This document shows, piece by piece, positions 45,512 through 55,049 of a DNA stretch of 64,000 nucleotides (positions are counted from its first letter, which is position 1; every line of letters starts with the position of its first letter). The notes under the pieces are model-generated. The model was not told the DNA's origin. It did no database searches and worked only from the letters and a program-made list of their open reading frames with translations. Source of the DNA: Shouchella lonarensis. GTDB taxonomy: Bacteria > Bacillota > Bacilli > Bacillales > Bacillaceae_D. The DNA lies in NCBI RefSeq assembly GCF_900096965.1, contig NZ_FMYM01000008.1, forward strand, positions 111,019-175,018. Reading direction: 5' to 3'. A program made the translations under genes and the position numbers.

Positions 45512-45546
45512 AAAAACGCCGCCATTACGTGCGGCGTTTTTTTGAA
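45512..45546 (+). terminator. Terminator after ymfJ
   Basis: AAACGCCGC / GCGGCGTTT perfect stem followed by T7. Confidence 0.88.
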
Positions 45547-45677
45547 AAAAATTTCTGTATTAAGAAAACCCCTTTCATTTGACAACAAAATCTTATATGA
45601 TAAAATCAGGTATCCAGCGTAGCAAATGAATGAGTTGGTCATTGCATTCCGCATTTTGATATGAAAGGTGTGGTACG

Positions 45678-46445
45678 ATGAAAGAGTGGTATTTTGAGTA
45701 CCAACTGCATGAAAACCGTCCGGGCATACTTGGAGACATTGCATCTTTACTCGGGATGTTGTCAATTAATATCGTGACAATTAATGGGGTAAACGATACA
45801 CGAAGAGGGATGTTACTACGAAGTGTGGACGATGACCATGTGACGCGCTTTAAGGCGATTTTACATACCATCGGAAATGTGACGGTAACAAAATTTCGTG
45901 AACCACGTGTGCGCGATCGATTAGCCATTAGACATGGGCGTTACATTGAGCGTGATGCGATGGAGAAAAAGACATTTCGCTTTATTCGCCATGAGCTAGG
46001 TTTGCTCGTTGACTTCATGGCTGAGTTGATGAAAAAGGATGCGCACTATTTAATTGGTATTCGTGGGATGCCACGTGTTGGGAAAACAGAGTCAGTTGTA
46101 GCCGCAAGTGTGTGTGCAAACAAGCGCTGGTCTTTTATTTCTTCCACGTTATTGCGACAAACGGTGCGCAGTCAATTGGCGGATGATGAGCTAGAAGGGG
46201 ACCATATTTTTATTATTGATGGGATTGTGTCGACAATGCGTGCGACAGAAAAGCATCGACTTCTTGTTGACGACATTATGCGCTTACCCTCGGTCAAAGT
46301 TGTGGAGCATCCAGATATTTTCATTCGCGAAACAGAGTATGAACTAGAAGATTTTGATTGCATTATTGAATTACGTAATGACGATGCTGAAGAAATTACG
46401 TATGAAATGGTGGAGTCTGGATTTTCTTCATTTGATATTAGTTAA
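45678..46445 (+). CDS. ymfK: YmfK-family protein (DUF3388), ACT-like plus P-loop
   Basis: 255 residues. The N-terminal 80 or so look like an ACT-type regulatory domain (HENRPGILGDIASLLGMLSINI). The second half has a P-loop-like GIRGMPRVGKTES and a hydrophobic strand HIFIIDGIV as a possible Walker B. It corresponds to B. subtilis YmfK, of unknown function. GAAAGG precedes the ATG. It sits between ymfJ and rodZ, which supports the assignment. Confidence 0.85.
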   Translation: MKEWYFEYQLHENRPGILGDIASLLGMLSINIVTINGVNDTRRGMLLRSVDDDHVTRFKAILHTIGNVTVTKFREPRVRDRLAIRHGRYIERDAMEKKTFRFIRHELGLLVDFMAELMKKDAHYLIGIRGMPRVGKTESVVAASVCANKRWSFISSTLLRQTVRSQLADDELEGDHIFIIDGIVSTMRATEKHRLLVDDIMRLPSVKVVEHPDIFIRETEYELEDFDCIIELRNDDAEEITYEMVESGFSSFDIS

Positions 46446-46581
46446 TCTAGAAGTCAGAGATCAGAAGCCATAGTCTATTATGACAGAAATTCAAGACAGA
46501 AGTCTTCAATGATTTGTTTATTTAAGAAAGTGTCTTGACCTGATGACTGACTTCAGTATCCCGAAACAAGTAGGTGTAATC

Positions 46582-47430
46582 ATGTCTGAATTAGGAAATC
46601 ACTTAAAACAAGTGCGTGAAGAGAAGCAACTCACTTTGGATGATTTGCAGCGTACAACAAAAATCCAGAAGCGCTATTTGCAGGCAATTGAGTCAGGGGA
46701 CTTCCATAGGTTACCGGGAATTTTTTATGCCAGGGCATTTGTCAAAGCTTATGCAGAAGAAATGAACCTTGATGCAGAAACATTATTAAAAACGTATGAA
46801 CATGAATTGCCTGATGCACAAGAAAAAACAACACCTTTGCCAGCGAGATCAGAGAGGAATAAAACAACAAACGAAGGGGAAAGTGAGACACGAAGTGCCA
46901 TACCCCGCAAAATGATTGCTGCTTTTTTACTTGTAGGCATGCTATTTGTCGTATTAATCATTGCGTGGCAATTAGGTGTGTTTAGCAGTGAGACCCTGAC
47001 ACCTGGAAAAGATGAACATACGTCGGAAGAGAAGAAAGCACCCGCTAGTAAAGACGATAAGCGTGAAGAGGATAACAAGTCAGTAGCAGAAGAAGCTCAG
47101 GCAGAACTTTCATTAAAAGAAAAGATAGGCAACCGCAAAGTATATATATTGACTGGCGTAGACGCATTTTCGGCGGTTGTGACGATTGTAGAAGGTGGGG
47201 ACTCTTACGTTGGTGTACGCGAACCTGGTCAAACAACAGACGTTGAATACATCGATGCTTACAGTGAAAGCCGTGTATTTAAGCCGGATCTCTCGTCGTG
47301 GTCGGCGGTGGAATTTAACATTGGGAATGCTGCCGATGTCACTTTAGAAGTGAACGGTCTTTCAATTGAAATTGAGCCAGAGCCGACAAGGCAATATATT
47401 GTCGTTGAGTTGGAGAAAACTCTTGAGTAG
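46582..47430 (+). CDS. rodZ: Cell-shape/cytoskeletal protein RodZ
   Basis: 282 residues: N-terminal cytoplasmic HTH_25 domain (GNHLKQVREEKQLTLDDLQRTTKIQKRYLQAIE), acidic linker, one membrane helix (about 120-142), and an external C-terminal DUF4115-like beta domain. RodZ couples MreB filaments to the elongation machinery. The ATG at 46582 follows AAGTAGGTG; an in-frame ATG at 46543 has no site. It matches B. subtilis ymfM ahead of pgsA. Confidence 0.9.
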   Translation: MSELGNHLKQVREEKQLTLDDLQRTTKIQKRYLQAIESGDFHRLPGIFYARAFVKAYAEEMNLDAETLLKTYEHELPDAQEKTTPLPARSERNKTTNEGESETRSAIPRKMIAAFLLVGMLFVVLIIAWQLGVFSSETLTPGKDEHTSEEKKAPASKDDKREEDNKSVAEEAQAELSLKEKIGNRKVYILTGVDAFSAVVTIVEGGDSYVGVREPGQTTDVEYIDAYSESRVFKPDLSSWSAVEFNIGNAADVTLEVNGLSIEIEPEPTRQYIVVELEKTLE

Positions 47431-47540
47431 CTGCTGATTTTCTAACTTGTATACAACGCTCCTTTTATCGTTCTAACTATGGTACAATAAAGAAGATGTA
47501 GCAAAATAGTATACAAGTTTTAGCAAAGGAAGGGAAGAAC

Positions 47541-48119
47541 GTGAATTTACCGAACAGAATTACCGTAGCAAGGATGATATTAATTCCTGTTTTCATGCTA
47601 TTTATGCTTGTGGAGTTTCCGTTTGGGGAGTTAAAGATTTTTGGTGAAGACATTACGTATGCGATGCTGATTGCGACAGCATTATTCATTGTTGCAGCAG
47701 CGACTGATTGGCTGGACGGTTATTATGCCCGGAAACGAAACCTCGTAACGAGTTTTGGTAAGTTTTTAGACCCACTTGCAGATAAGTTGCTTGTAGCGGC
47801 TGCATTAATTGGCCTAGTGGAATTACAACTTGTTCCTGCGTGGATTGCCATTGTTATTATTAGCCGAGAGTTTGCAGTAACAGGCATTCGTCTTGTTGCT
47901 GCATCTGCAGGAGATGTGATTGCGGCAAGTGCATTAGGGAAATGGAAAACAGTTTCACAAATGGTGGCGATCATTGCGAGCTTATTACATAACATACCTT
48001 TCTCGGCTCTCTCAATTCCGTTTGCGACAATTGCTTTACAAGTGGCTGTCGTGTTGACCATTTGGTCTGGGATCGATTATTTCCTTAAGAATAAGCATAT
48101 CATCTTACGGTCGGTATAA
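47541..48119 (+). CDS. pgsA: CDP-diacylglycerol-glycerol-3-phosphate 3-phosphatidyltransferase
   Basis: 192-residue membrane enzyme with the CDP-alcohol phosphatidyltransferase motif D-W-L-D-G-Y-Y-A-R-x8-G-x3-D-P-L-A-D-K (DG-AR-G-D-D). It makes phosphatidylglycerol phosphate, precursor of the main anionic lipid. AAGGAAGGGAAG precedes the ATG-like start at 47541. It is placed between rodZ and cinA as in B. subtilis. Confidence 0.95.
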   Translation: MNLPNRITVARMILIPVFMLFMLVEFPFGELKIFGEDITYAMLIATALFIVAAATDWLDGYYARKRNLVTSFGKFLDPLADKLLVAAALIGLVELQLVPAWIAIVIISREFAVTGIRLVAASAGDVIAASALGKWKTVSQMVAIIASLLHNIPFSALSIPFATIALQVAVVLTIWSGIDYFLKNKHIILRSV

Positions 48120-48167
48120 TAGACACTGTTTCTTCTATGGACTTCCTTCAAGAAAGGAGCGGGCTGC

Positions 48168-49421
48168 TTGAAGGCTGAAATTATTGCCGTTGGGTCGGAG
48201 TTATTGCTTGGGCAAATTGCGAATACGAATGGTCAATTTTTGTCACAACAATTGGCTTGTATCGGTATTGATGTTCATTTTCATACGGTTGTTGGGGATA
48301 ATGAACATCGGTTACAGTCTGCGCTCGTTATCGCAGATTCACGTGCCGATTTGTTCATTTTAACTGGTGGATTAGGGCCTACTAAAGATGATTTAACAAA
48401 AGAAGTTGTTGCACATTTTTGTAAGCGTCCCCTTGTGTATGACTTAAAATCAGTGAGGGCAATGGAGGACTATTTTTCCAGTAGTGGTCATCCAATGACG
48501 GAAAACAACCGGAAGCAAGCACTCGTTATTGCGCAGTCGACGGTATTGCAAAATAAGCATGGGCTTGCACCTGGGATGATGTATACACGTGAAAATGGGA
48601 AGATGATTGTGCTATTGCCAGGTCCTCCGAAGGAAATGAAACCGATGGTGTTGAACGAATTATTGCCCCTTTTACAGGGGAGCAGTAAGCAAATGATGAT
48701 TAAGTCACGGGTGTTACGTTTTTTTGGGATTGGCGAGGCAACAATTGCAGCAAAGCTTGACTCATTATTACAGACACAAACGAATCCAACCATTGCCCCA
48801 CTTGCAAATAATGACGAGGTGACGCTTCGCTTGACTGTCAAACATGCGGATCCAATTGAAGCCGATCGTCGACTAGATGAAGTGGAGGAAGCAATCTGTT
48901 CGCAGGTAGGCAATTACTTTTATGGTTATGACGATACATCTTTGGCAAAAGAAGTGTATTTGCGATTAAAGATGCGTGACTGGACGATTGCCGTTGCGGA
49001 AAGCTTAACAGCAGGTTTGTTTACAAGTGAACTGGCGACGATTTCTGGCGCTTCTCGCGTATTGGTAGGTGGGGTGACAGCTTACTCGTTCAGTGCAAAA
49101 AAAAGTATATTAGGTGTGTCAGCACGAACGTTAACGGATGAAGGCATGATTAGTGAGGCGTGTGCACATGAAATGGCATTAGGTGTGCAGGCTCTTTACC
49201 AGTCAGACGTTGCGATTGCGCTAACAGGAGTGGCCGGCCCTGAGGAAATGGAGGGTCAGGCAGTGGGTACGGTGTGGCTGGCAATGAAACTTCCTGACAG
49301 TCAAATGATAACAAAGCGGCTCATGATCAATGGTCACCGGCAGACTATACGAGCACGTGCAGTGAAATACAGTTTGTTTTATTTATTGGAACACTTAAAA
49401 AGGGGTATAGGAACCAAATGA
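48168..49421 (+). CDS. cinA: CinA competence/damage-inducible protein, nucleotide pyrophosphatase/NMN deamidase type
   Basis: 417 residues: N-terminal MoCF-like domain (AVGSELLLGQIANTN, FILTGGLGPTKDDLTKE) and C-terminal CinA domain (AESLTAGLFTSELATISGAS, ALTGVAGPEEMEGQAVGTVW). The family has ADP-ribose pyrophosphatase and/or NMN deamidase activity. The TTG start has AAAGGAG eight bases upstream. In B. subtilis cinA is next to recA; here a helicase gene, overlapping by four bases, lies between them. Confidence 0.93.
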   Translation: MKAEIIAVGSELLLGQIANTNGQFLSQQLACIGIDVHFHTVVGDNEHRLQSALVIADSRADLFILTGGLGPTKDDLTKEVVAHFCKRPLVYDLKSVRAMEDYFSSSGHPMTENNRKQALVIAQSTVLQNKHGLAPGMMYTRENGKMIVLLPGPPKEMKPMVLNELLPLLQGSSKQMMIKSRVLRFFGIGEATIAAKLDSLLQTQTNPTIAPLANNDEVTLRLTVKHADPIEADRRLDEVEEAICSQVGNYFYGYDDTSLAKEVYLRLKMRDWTIAVAESLTAGLFTSELATISGASRVLVGGVTAYSFSAKKSILGVSARTLTDEGMISEACAHEMALGVQALYQSDVAIALTGVAGPEEMEGQAVGTVWLAMKLPDSQMITKRLMINGHRQTIRARAVKYSLFYLLEHLKRGIGTK

Positions 49422-51034
49422 CATATTTTACAGATTTCAACATTTCAGAGCAAGTGAAGCGAGCGATTCAAGAGATGGGGTTTGAAGAGCCATCTCCAAT
49501 TCAAGAAAAAGCCATTCCAGCCATTTTGACGGGTGGTGACGTGATTGGTCAAGCGCAAACAGGAACAGGTAAAACAGCTGCGTTTGGTATCCCCGTCGTT
49601 GATAAAGTGACCGAGGCACAACATATTCAAGCATTGATTTTGACACCGACTCGAGAACTTGCGATCCAAGTATCTGGTGAATTGCAAAAGCTTTCGGCGT
49701 ATAAGCGAATTCGGATATTACCAATTTACGGAGGGCAATCAATTGGTCATCAACTGAAAGCGTTGCGACAAGGCGTGCAAATTGTGGTAGGAACACCAGG
49801 GCGGATGCTTGATCACTTACGCCGTGGCACATTACATTTAGATAAAGTGCACACAGTTGTATTGGATGAAGCCGATGAAATGTTAGATATGGGCTTTGTT
49901 GATGACATTGAATCGATTTTAAAAGAAGTGAATGATGTTCGGCAAACACTACTCTTTTCGGCAACAATGCCGCCACTGATCCGCAAATTGTCACGTAAAT
50001 ATATGGTGAAGCCAACGACAGTGACCATTAATAAAGGAGAAGTGACCGCGCCACTCATTCACCAGTTATATTATAAAGTGTTGGAGCGTAATAAGATTGA
50101 TTCCTTGTGTCGTATTATCGACAGTGATGACGTTGAACTTGGTATTTTGTTTTGCCGGACGAAAAAAGGAGTGGCAGAATTAACAGAAGCATTGCAAGCT
50201 CGTGGTTATTTAGTTGATGGTCTACACGGTGATCTTACACAGTCACAGCGTGATGTCGTGATGAAACGGTTTCGTGAAGCTTCAATCGAATTTTTAATTG
50301 CAACAGATGTAGCTGCCCGAGGGATTGACGTAGAGAATGTCAGCCATGTGATTAATTATGACATTCCGCAAGACCCAGAAAGTTATGTACATCGGATTGG
50401 ACGTACAGGGCGCGCTGGACGTAAGGGTGTTGCATTGACACTTGTGACCCCAAGAGAAATGAAACATTTACGGGCGATCGAAAAAGAAATAAAAATGACC
50501 ATTCCATCACAAGAAGTCCCGACGATTGAAGAAGTCGTTGAAAAACAACAAAACTCATGGAAAAACCTCATTGAAGAGACCATTGCGCAAGGTGGAAAAG
50601 AGATGGAACTGTTTTCTCCGTTGGTAGATGAGATTTTGGAGACACAGTCAGCGAAAGACGTCATTGCAGCATTATTAAAAATGAAATTTTCTACTGAAAA
50701 CAAGGGTGAAGATACAGGCTATAGCTTTGGTGAGACGGGTGCAGATAAAGGCATGGTGCGTTTCTTTATTAACGTTGGAAGAAATGTCAATTTCACGCCG
50801 AAGATTGTTGCTGAAGAAATTAGTACTCTTGTCGGCATTCCAAAACAAGCGATTGGCCGCATTGATATTTTTGAGAACTTCTCATTTGTTGATGTGCCAG
50901 AGTCAGCAGCACCGTTTGTGTATGAAGCGTTGCGTTATTCGCGCATGAATGGGGCACGGGTGAACTTATCACCAGCGAAACCACGTCCTAAGCGCGATCG
51001 TTCACCGTCTCCTTCATCTGCGAGACGACGCTAG
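49418..51034 (+). CDS. DEAD-box RNA helicase with DbpA-type RNA-binding domain
   Basis: 538 residues. The Q motif, AQTGTGKTAA (I), PTRELAIQ (Ia), VLDEADEMLDMGF (II), SATMP (III) and HRIGRTGRAG (VI) are all present. The C-terminal region from about residue 440 is a DbpA-like RRM fold (FFINVGRNVNFTPKIVAEEI), followed by a basic, Pro/Ser/Arg-rich tail. It resembles CshA/DeaD-type helicases used in ribosome assembly, RNA decay and cold adaptation. It is translationally coupled to cinA by ATGA overlap, an arrangement I do not know from B. subtilis. A terminator separates it from recA. Confidence 0.92.
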   Translation: MTYFTDFNISEQVKRAIQEMGFEEPSPIQEKAIPAILTGGDVIGQAQTGTGKTAAFGIPVVDKVTEAQHIQALILTPTRELAIQVSGELQKLSAYKRIRILPIYGGQSIGHQLKALRQGVQIVVGTPGRMLDHLRRGTLHLDKVHTVVLDEADEMLDMGFVDDIESILKEVNDVRQTLLFSATMPPLIRKLSRKYMVKPTTVTINKGEVTAPLIHQLYYKVLERNKIDSLCRIIDSDDVELGILFCRTKKGVAELTEALQARGYLVDGLHGDLTQSQRDVVMKRFREASIEFLIATDVAARGIDVENVSHVINYDIPQDPESYVHRIGRTGRAGRKGVALTLVTPREMKHLRAIEKEIKMTIPSQEVPTIEEVVEKQQNSWKNLIEETIAQGGKEMELFSPLVDEILETQSAKDVIAALLKMKFSTENKGEDTGYSFGETGADKGMVRFFINVGRNVNFTPKIVAEEISTLVGIPKQAIGRIDIFENFSFVDVPESAAPFVYEALRYSRMNGARVNLSPAKPRPKRDRSPSPSSARRR

Positions 51035-51047
51035 TATACAAAAATAA

Positions 51048-51090
51048 GAGGTCATCACCGGTTGCACAACAAGGTGATGTCTTCTTTTTG
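51048..51090 (+). terminator. Terminator between the helicase gene and recA
   Basis: GAGGTCATCACC pairs with GGTGATGTCTTC (one mismatch), followed by TTTTTG. Confidence 0.75.
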
Positions 51091-51098
51091 TAAACATA

Positions 51099-51112
51099 CG
51101 AATAAATGTTCC
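51099..51112. promoter_or_regulatory. LexA (SOS) box of recA
   Basis: CGAATAAATGTTCC against CGAAC-n4-GTTCG. It lies eight bases upstream of the -35 hexamer. Confidence 0.75.
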
Positions 51113-51120
51113 TCTGCCTA

Positions 51121-51149
51121 TTGTCTGATCGTCAAAAACAAGGTATGAT
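51121..51149 (+). promoter_or_regulatory. Sigma-A promoter of recA
   Basis: TTGTCT (51121-51126), 17-base spacer, TATGAT (51144-51149). Confidence 0.75.
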
Positions 51150-51257
51150 AGTAACAGAAGGATTTCTAGCGTAAGCGTTCGATAATCATTCATTCAGAAA
51201 CAGAAGGGTGGTGTACTGTTATGTATAATGTGGACGTTTATACATAACAGCAATAAC

Positions 51258-52304
51258 ATGAGTGAGCGTAAACAGGCATTAGACATGGCATTACGGCAAA
51301 TTGAAAAGCAATTTGGTAAAGGATCGGTTATGAAACTTGGTGAGCAAGCAGAGAGACGAGTTGAAACCGTATCGAGTGGTACGTTGGCGCTTGATATCGC
51401 CTTAGGGGTAGGTGGTTATCCAAAAGGACGGGTCATTGAAGTCTATGGACCGGAGTCATCTGGAAAAACGACAGTCGCACTTCACGCAATTGCAGAAGTG
51501 CAGCGTAATGGAGGTCAAGCTGCTTTTATTGATGCTGAACATGCGTTAGATCCCGACTATGCAAGTAAATTAGGCGTGGATATTGACGAATTGTTATTAT
51601 CGCAGCCAGACACAGGCGAACAAGCACTTGAGATTGCTGAGGCACTTGTTCGTAGTGGGGCATTAGACATTATTGTTGTCGATAGTGTAGCGGCGCTTGT
51701 ACCAAAAGCGGAGATTGAAGGAGAGATGGGTGACGCGCATGTCGGTTTGCAAGCACGTCTGATGTCCCAAGCTTTACGAAAATTATCTGGGGCCATTAAC
51801 AAATCTAGAACACTCGCTATCTTTATTAACCAGATCCGTGAAAAGGTTGGTGTCATGTTTGGAAACCCAGAAACGACTCCTGGAGGACGTGCCCTCAAGT
51901 TTTACTCCTCGGTTCGTCTCGAAGTACGTCGGGCAGAGTCTTTGAAACAAGGAAACGAGATCATTGGTAATCGGACGAAAATTAAAGTGGTGAAAAATAA
52001 AGTTGCCCCACCATTTCGTGTAGCAGAAGTAGATATTATGTACGGTGAAGGAATTTCAAGAGAAGGATCGATTTTGGATATTGGTGCTGACCTTGACATT
52101 GTCGAAAAAAGTGGCGCGTGGTATTCTTTCCAAGGAAATCGTCTCGGTCAAGGGCGTGAAAATGCAAAGCAGTTTTTACGTGAAAACGCGCATGTTGCAG
52201 CAGAGATTGACCAATCCATTCGCGCACATCACGGGCTTGATACAAAAAAGTCTGATGGGGCACTTGAACAAAGTGTCGAGGATACACCACTTCCAGTAGA
52301 GTAA
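51258..52304 (+). CDS. recA: Recombinase RecA
   Basis: 348 residues (from the ATG at 51258) with Walker [13 protein letters not shown], Walker [13 protein letters not shown], the L1/L2 DNA-binding loops and the C-terminal domain. RecA performs homologous pairing and activates LexA cleavage. The start is not clear-cut: the ATG at 51258 starts the conserved [12 protein letters not shown] but lacks a ribosome site, while an in-frame ATG at 51228 would add ten residues. The only good ribosome site (AAGGGTGG) serves an out-of-frame eight-codon frame at 51221-51247 that ends ten bases before 51258. Regulation by LexA is indicated by the upstream box. Confidence 0.96.
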   Translation: MSERKQALDMALRQIEKQFGKGSVMKLGEQAERRVETVSSGTLALDIALGVGGYPKGRVIEVYGPESSGKTTVALHAIAEVQRNGGQAAFIDAEHALDPDYASKLGVDIDELLLSQPDTGEQALEIAEALVRSGALDIIVVDSVAALVPKAEIEGEMGDAHVGLQARLMSQALRKLSGAINKSRTLAIFINQIREKVGVMFGNPETTPGGRALKFYSSVRLEVRRAESLKQGNEIIGNRTKIKVVKNKVAPPFRVAEVDIMYGEGISREGSILDIGADLDIVEKSGAWYSFQGNRLGQGRENAKQFLRENAHVAAEIDQSIRAHHGLDTKKSDGALEQSVEDTPLPVE

Positions 52305-52317
52305 ATATTTAAGAGTC

Positions 52318-52347
52318 AAGCTGCCCGTTTTTTGGGTAGCTTCTTCC
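52318..52347 (+). terminator. Probable terminator after recA
   Basis: Nine-pair stem AAGCTGCCC/GGGTAGCTT with a T-rich loop; the tail CTTCCTCTT is not a clean T run, so read-through is possible. Confidence 0.5.
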
Positions 52348-52382
52348 TCTTGTGTGAAGTGTGAGATAGGAGAGATTAATAG

Positions 52383-53375
52383 ATGATTACGTTTCTTTAC
52401 TTTACAGACACACATATTCGTGGGACCACACCGAAAAACCGGCGTGACACCTTTTCAGAAACATTAAAAGAAAAAATTACTGAAGTGATGAGCATTGCGC
52501 AAGAGGAACAAGTGGATGTGCTCCTGCATGGCGGAGATGTGTTTGACCGACCAGACCTGTCTCCACGTGTCGTTAGTGAATTTGCCCCGTTGTTTTTCCA
52601 AGCGCCTGCGCCAATATATACAATCGCCGGCAATCACGATACGTTTGGGCATAACCCAGATACGGTGTCACGAACGATGCTCGGGCTGCTTGATGCAGTA
52701 GGTGTGATGAAGTTATTGCACCCAAAAGCGCCGGTTGTCCTCGAACGATCAGGTGTGCGCATGCAAATTTCTGGTCAACCGTACCATTATGATTTAGATA
52801 TTCGTGATCCAAAGCTCGATTATTATCCTAACAACGAGACGGAGGCTGACGTGCTCGTTCATTTAGTACATAGTATGCTCGTTGAAAAAGCCTTGCCAGA
52901 AGGTGTGCCGCATACACTTGTTGATCACATATGGTCGACGACAGCTGATATCGTGTTAACCGGGCATTTTCATAGTGGATTTGGGATCAAAGAGCGAGAT
53001 GGCAAGTTTATTTGTAACCCAGGTGCGATTGCACGTGTGAACAATCATTGGACGGAAATGGCGCGTATACCAAAAGTGATCATTGGCCGTGTCACAAAAG
53101 AAGGGATAACATTAGAAGAACGTGAATTGACAGTGGCGAAGCACGGCGAGGATGTACTGGATCGCGTGTATGTCGAAAAAGCAAGCCATCAAGAGAAGCA
53201 ATTGCATGCGTTTGCGCAGCAAGTGCGGGCACAAGCAAATTTCCGAACATTAAATATGAATGATATCATTGATGAAATTGCGTCGGTGTCAGATGTGGAA
53301 AATCATATAAAGGAAGAAGCGCTGCGACGTGTGACGACCGTGCAAGAGCGGTGGGAGGTGGCAGAGCATGAGTAA
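52383..53375 (+). CDS. SbcD/Mre11-like metallophosphoesterase (DNA repair nuclease)
   Basis: 330 residues of the calcineurin-like phosphoesterase fold. Metal-binding motifs are FTDTHIRG (D-x-H), LHGGDVFDRPDL (GDxxD), TIAGNHDTFGH (GNHD) and LTGHFHSGFG (GHxH). This matches Mre11/SbcD nucleases, which trim DNA ends together with a Rad50/SbcC ATPase. The downstream genes supply such an ATPase in pieces, starting with an eight-base overlap. A GATAGGAGAG site precedes the ATG. It sits just after recA, consistent with a role in break repair. Confidence 0.88.
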   Translation: MITFLYFTDTHIRGTTPKNRRDTFSETLKEKITEVMSIAQEEQVDVLLHGGDVFDRPDLSPRVVSEFAPLFFQAPAPIYTIAGNHDTFGHNPDTVSRTMLGLLDAVGVMKLLHPKAPVVLERSGVRMQISGQPYHYDLDIRDPKLDYYPNNETEADVLVHLVHSMLVEKALPEGVPHTLVDHIWSTTADIVLTGHFHSGFGIKERDGKFICNPGAIARVNNHWTEMARIPKVIIGRVTKEGITLEERELTVAKHGEDVLDRVYVEKASHQEKQLHAFAQQVRAQANFRTLNMNDIIDEIASVSDVENHIKEEALRRVTTVQERWEVAEHE

Positions 53376-54783
53376 TCTTTTAGAAGTACGCTTGGAAAAC
53401 TTTCAATCTCATTTAGATACGAGTATTTCTCTGCACGAAGGATTAAATGTCATTGTCGGACAATCTGATAGTGGGAAAACAGCCGTGTTGCGAGCGGTAC
53501 GTTGGGCGTTATTTAATCAGCCGCGAGGAACGGATTTTCTTCGGGTCAATGCAGATTTTGTTCGAGTGACGTTAACATTTGCAGATGGTACGCTGCTCAT
53601 ACGCGAGCGAACAAGTTCAAAAAATCGTTATATCATTAGAAAGCCTGATCGTGAAGAGATGGTGTTAGAAGGATTTGGATCGCAAGTGCCAGAAGAAGTA
53701 CTACAGGCGCACGGGATGCGTCCATTTCGAATTGATCGTGATCATGAATGGCCATTGCAAATGTCTGGTCAATTAGAAGGCCCTTTTTTGCTAGAGCAGA
53801 CAGGGTCATTGCGTGCAAAAGCAATTGGGCGCATGAGCGGTGCGCATTATTTGGACATGGCCATTCGTGATGTGACAAAAGATGTATATACATTACAACA
53901 ACAAACAAAGAAGAAAGAACAAGATGCGGAGACGTTGAAAACATCGCTTGAACCGTTTCATTTTTTAGACAATGCAAAGGAAAAGTTAGACCGTGGTTTT
54001 CGCTGCTTACAAAAGGCAAAAGAATTACAAACGAAACATGACCGCCTCGAAGTGCTTCAAAGTCGTATGCAAGCGCACGAGAAATTGATGGTCGAGACAG
54101 AAGCAGCGCTTGCAAAAGTTGAGGCGTTACCACGTTGGGAACGTCGTTATGAACACCTACAACAAAAGCAAACTCATTTACGACAGTTGCAACGTTTCTA
54201 TGTACATTGGAAAGAGATGATGACCAAAGAGAAGTCGTTACAAGAATGGTTGAAAAAGACAGCAGAAATTGATGTTGCCTATACAACCCATGAGACGTTA
54301 TCACTTCATGTGAAGCGAAGAAAGCAGCTTGAACATACGCAAGCACAGATGAAGAAACTACAGCAAGATGAGCAAACATGTTTGCACGCAGTAAGCCAAA
54401 CACATTTCGTGGCGCAATTGAGCACGGCTCATTTGCAAGACATCAGTGCACAAGCTAGACGACATGCTGAGTTGTTGCGATTACAAAAGCAGTGGAAAAT
54501 GGTTGATCAAGAAATGACAGTGACGAGACAGATGGAAGTCGATGACGATCATATTAGCGCAGCAACGAATAAATTAAATGATGTGACAGGCGCGACGCAA
54601 AGATTGCTCACTTTACAAACGTGTGAAAAGTCGTTAACTGAATTGCAAAGACGACTTGATGAAGGTAGAGTGTTTGTTGCGGCGAAAAAAGAAGAAGAAG
54701 CAAAATTATTCGCACGTTACCAAGAAAAACTGAACACACTCGGTGTGTGTCCGACATGTGGACAAGCAATTGAAAATGACTGA
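53368..54783 (+). CDS. Rad50/SbcC-like ATPase, N-terminal lobe with terminal zinc hook
   Basis: 471 residues. The N-terminal ABC lobe has Walker A GQSDSGKT at residues 31-38, followed by a Q-loop region and then about 270 residues of coiled coil. The protein ends with CPTCG (Cys461, Cys464), the CxxC of a Rad50 zinc hook, seven residues before the stop. It therefore stops exactly at the point where a normal Rad50 turns back. Walker B and the signature are absent here and are found in the separate 221-residue gene downstream. It overlaps the Mre11-like gene by eight bases. The intact reading frames and ribosome sites argue for a real split rather than a sequencing error. Confidence 0.82.
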   Translation: MSNLLEVRLENFQSHLDTSISLHEGLNVIVGQSDSGKTAVLRAVRWALFNQPRGTDFLRVNADFVRVTLTFADGTLLIRERTSSKNRYIIRKPDREEMVLEGFGSQVPEEVLQAHGMRPFRIDRDHEWPLQMSGQLEGPFLLEQTGSLRAKAIGRMSGAHYLDMAIRDVTKDVYTLQQQTKKKEQDAETLKTSLEPFHFLDNAKEKLDRGFRCLQKAKELQTKHDRLEVLQSRMQAHEKLMVETEAALAKVEALPRWERRYEHLQQKQTHLRQLQRFYVHWKEMMTKEKSLQEWLKKTAEIDVAYTTHETLSLHVKRRKQLEHTQAQMKKLQQDEQTCLHAVSQTHFVAQLSTAHLQDISAQARRHAELLRLQKQWKMVDQEMTVTRQMEVDDDHISAATNKLNDVTGATQRLLTLQTCEKSLTELQRRLDEGRVFVAAKKEEEAKLFARYQEKLNTLGVCPTCGQAIEND

Positions 54784-54797
54784 GGAGGTCAAGCGTC

Positions 54798-55049
54798 ATG
54801 AAAGTGGAACAAGACTTAGAAAGAATGAAGCAGTCAATTGATAAAGCAAAGGATGTTCGTTATCGTGCAGAAGCAAAGTTGGAGGAGCTAGAAAATCAAA
54901 AGCAACGGTTGCTAGCAGAGCTAGAGGAGCTAGGTGTGAAACCGGAGGACTTAGAGATGGAAATTTCAAGGCTGGGTGCGGAAATTGAGCGTTCGATGGA
55001 AGAGGCATGGGCACTTATTCCAAAGGAATTGGTGAATCATGAATCATGA
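54798..55049 (+). CDS. Short coiled-coil protein, middle piece of the split Rad50-like set
   Basis: 83 residues, charged and almost wholly coiled coil (LEELENQKQRLLAELEEL is typical). GAGGAGG precedes the ATG, which lies 14 bases after the previous stop; the last 11 bases overlap the next gene. By position it corresponds to the start of the returning coiled-coil arm of Rad50/SbcC after the zinc hook. Whether it forms a heterotrimer with its neighbours is inference. On its own it matches no family I recognise. Confidence 0.7.
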   Translation: MKVEQDLERMKQSIDKAKDVRYRAEAKLEELENQKQRLLAELEELGVKPEDLEMEISRLGAEIERSMEEAWALIPKELVNHES

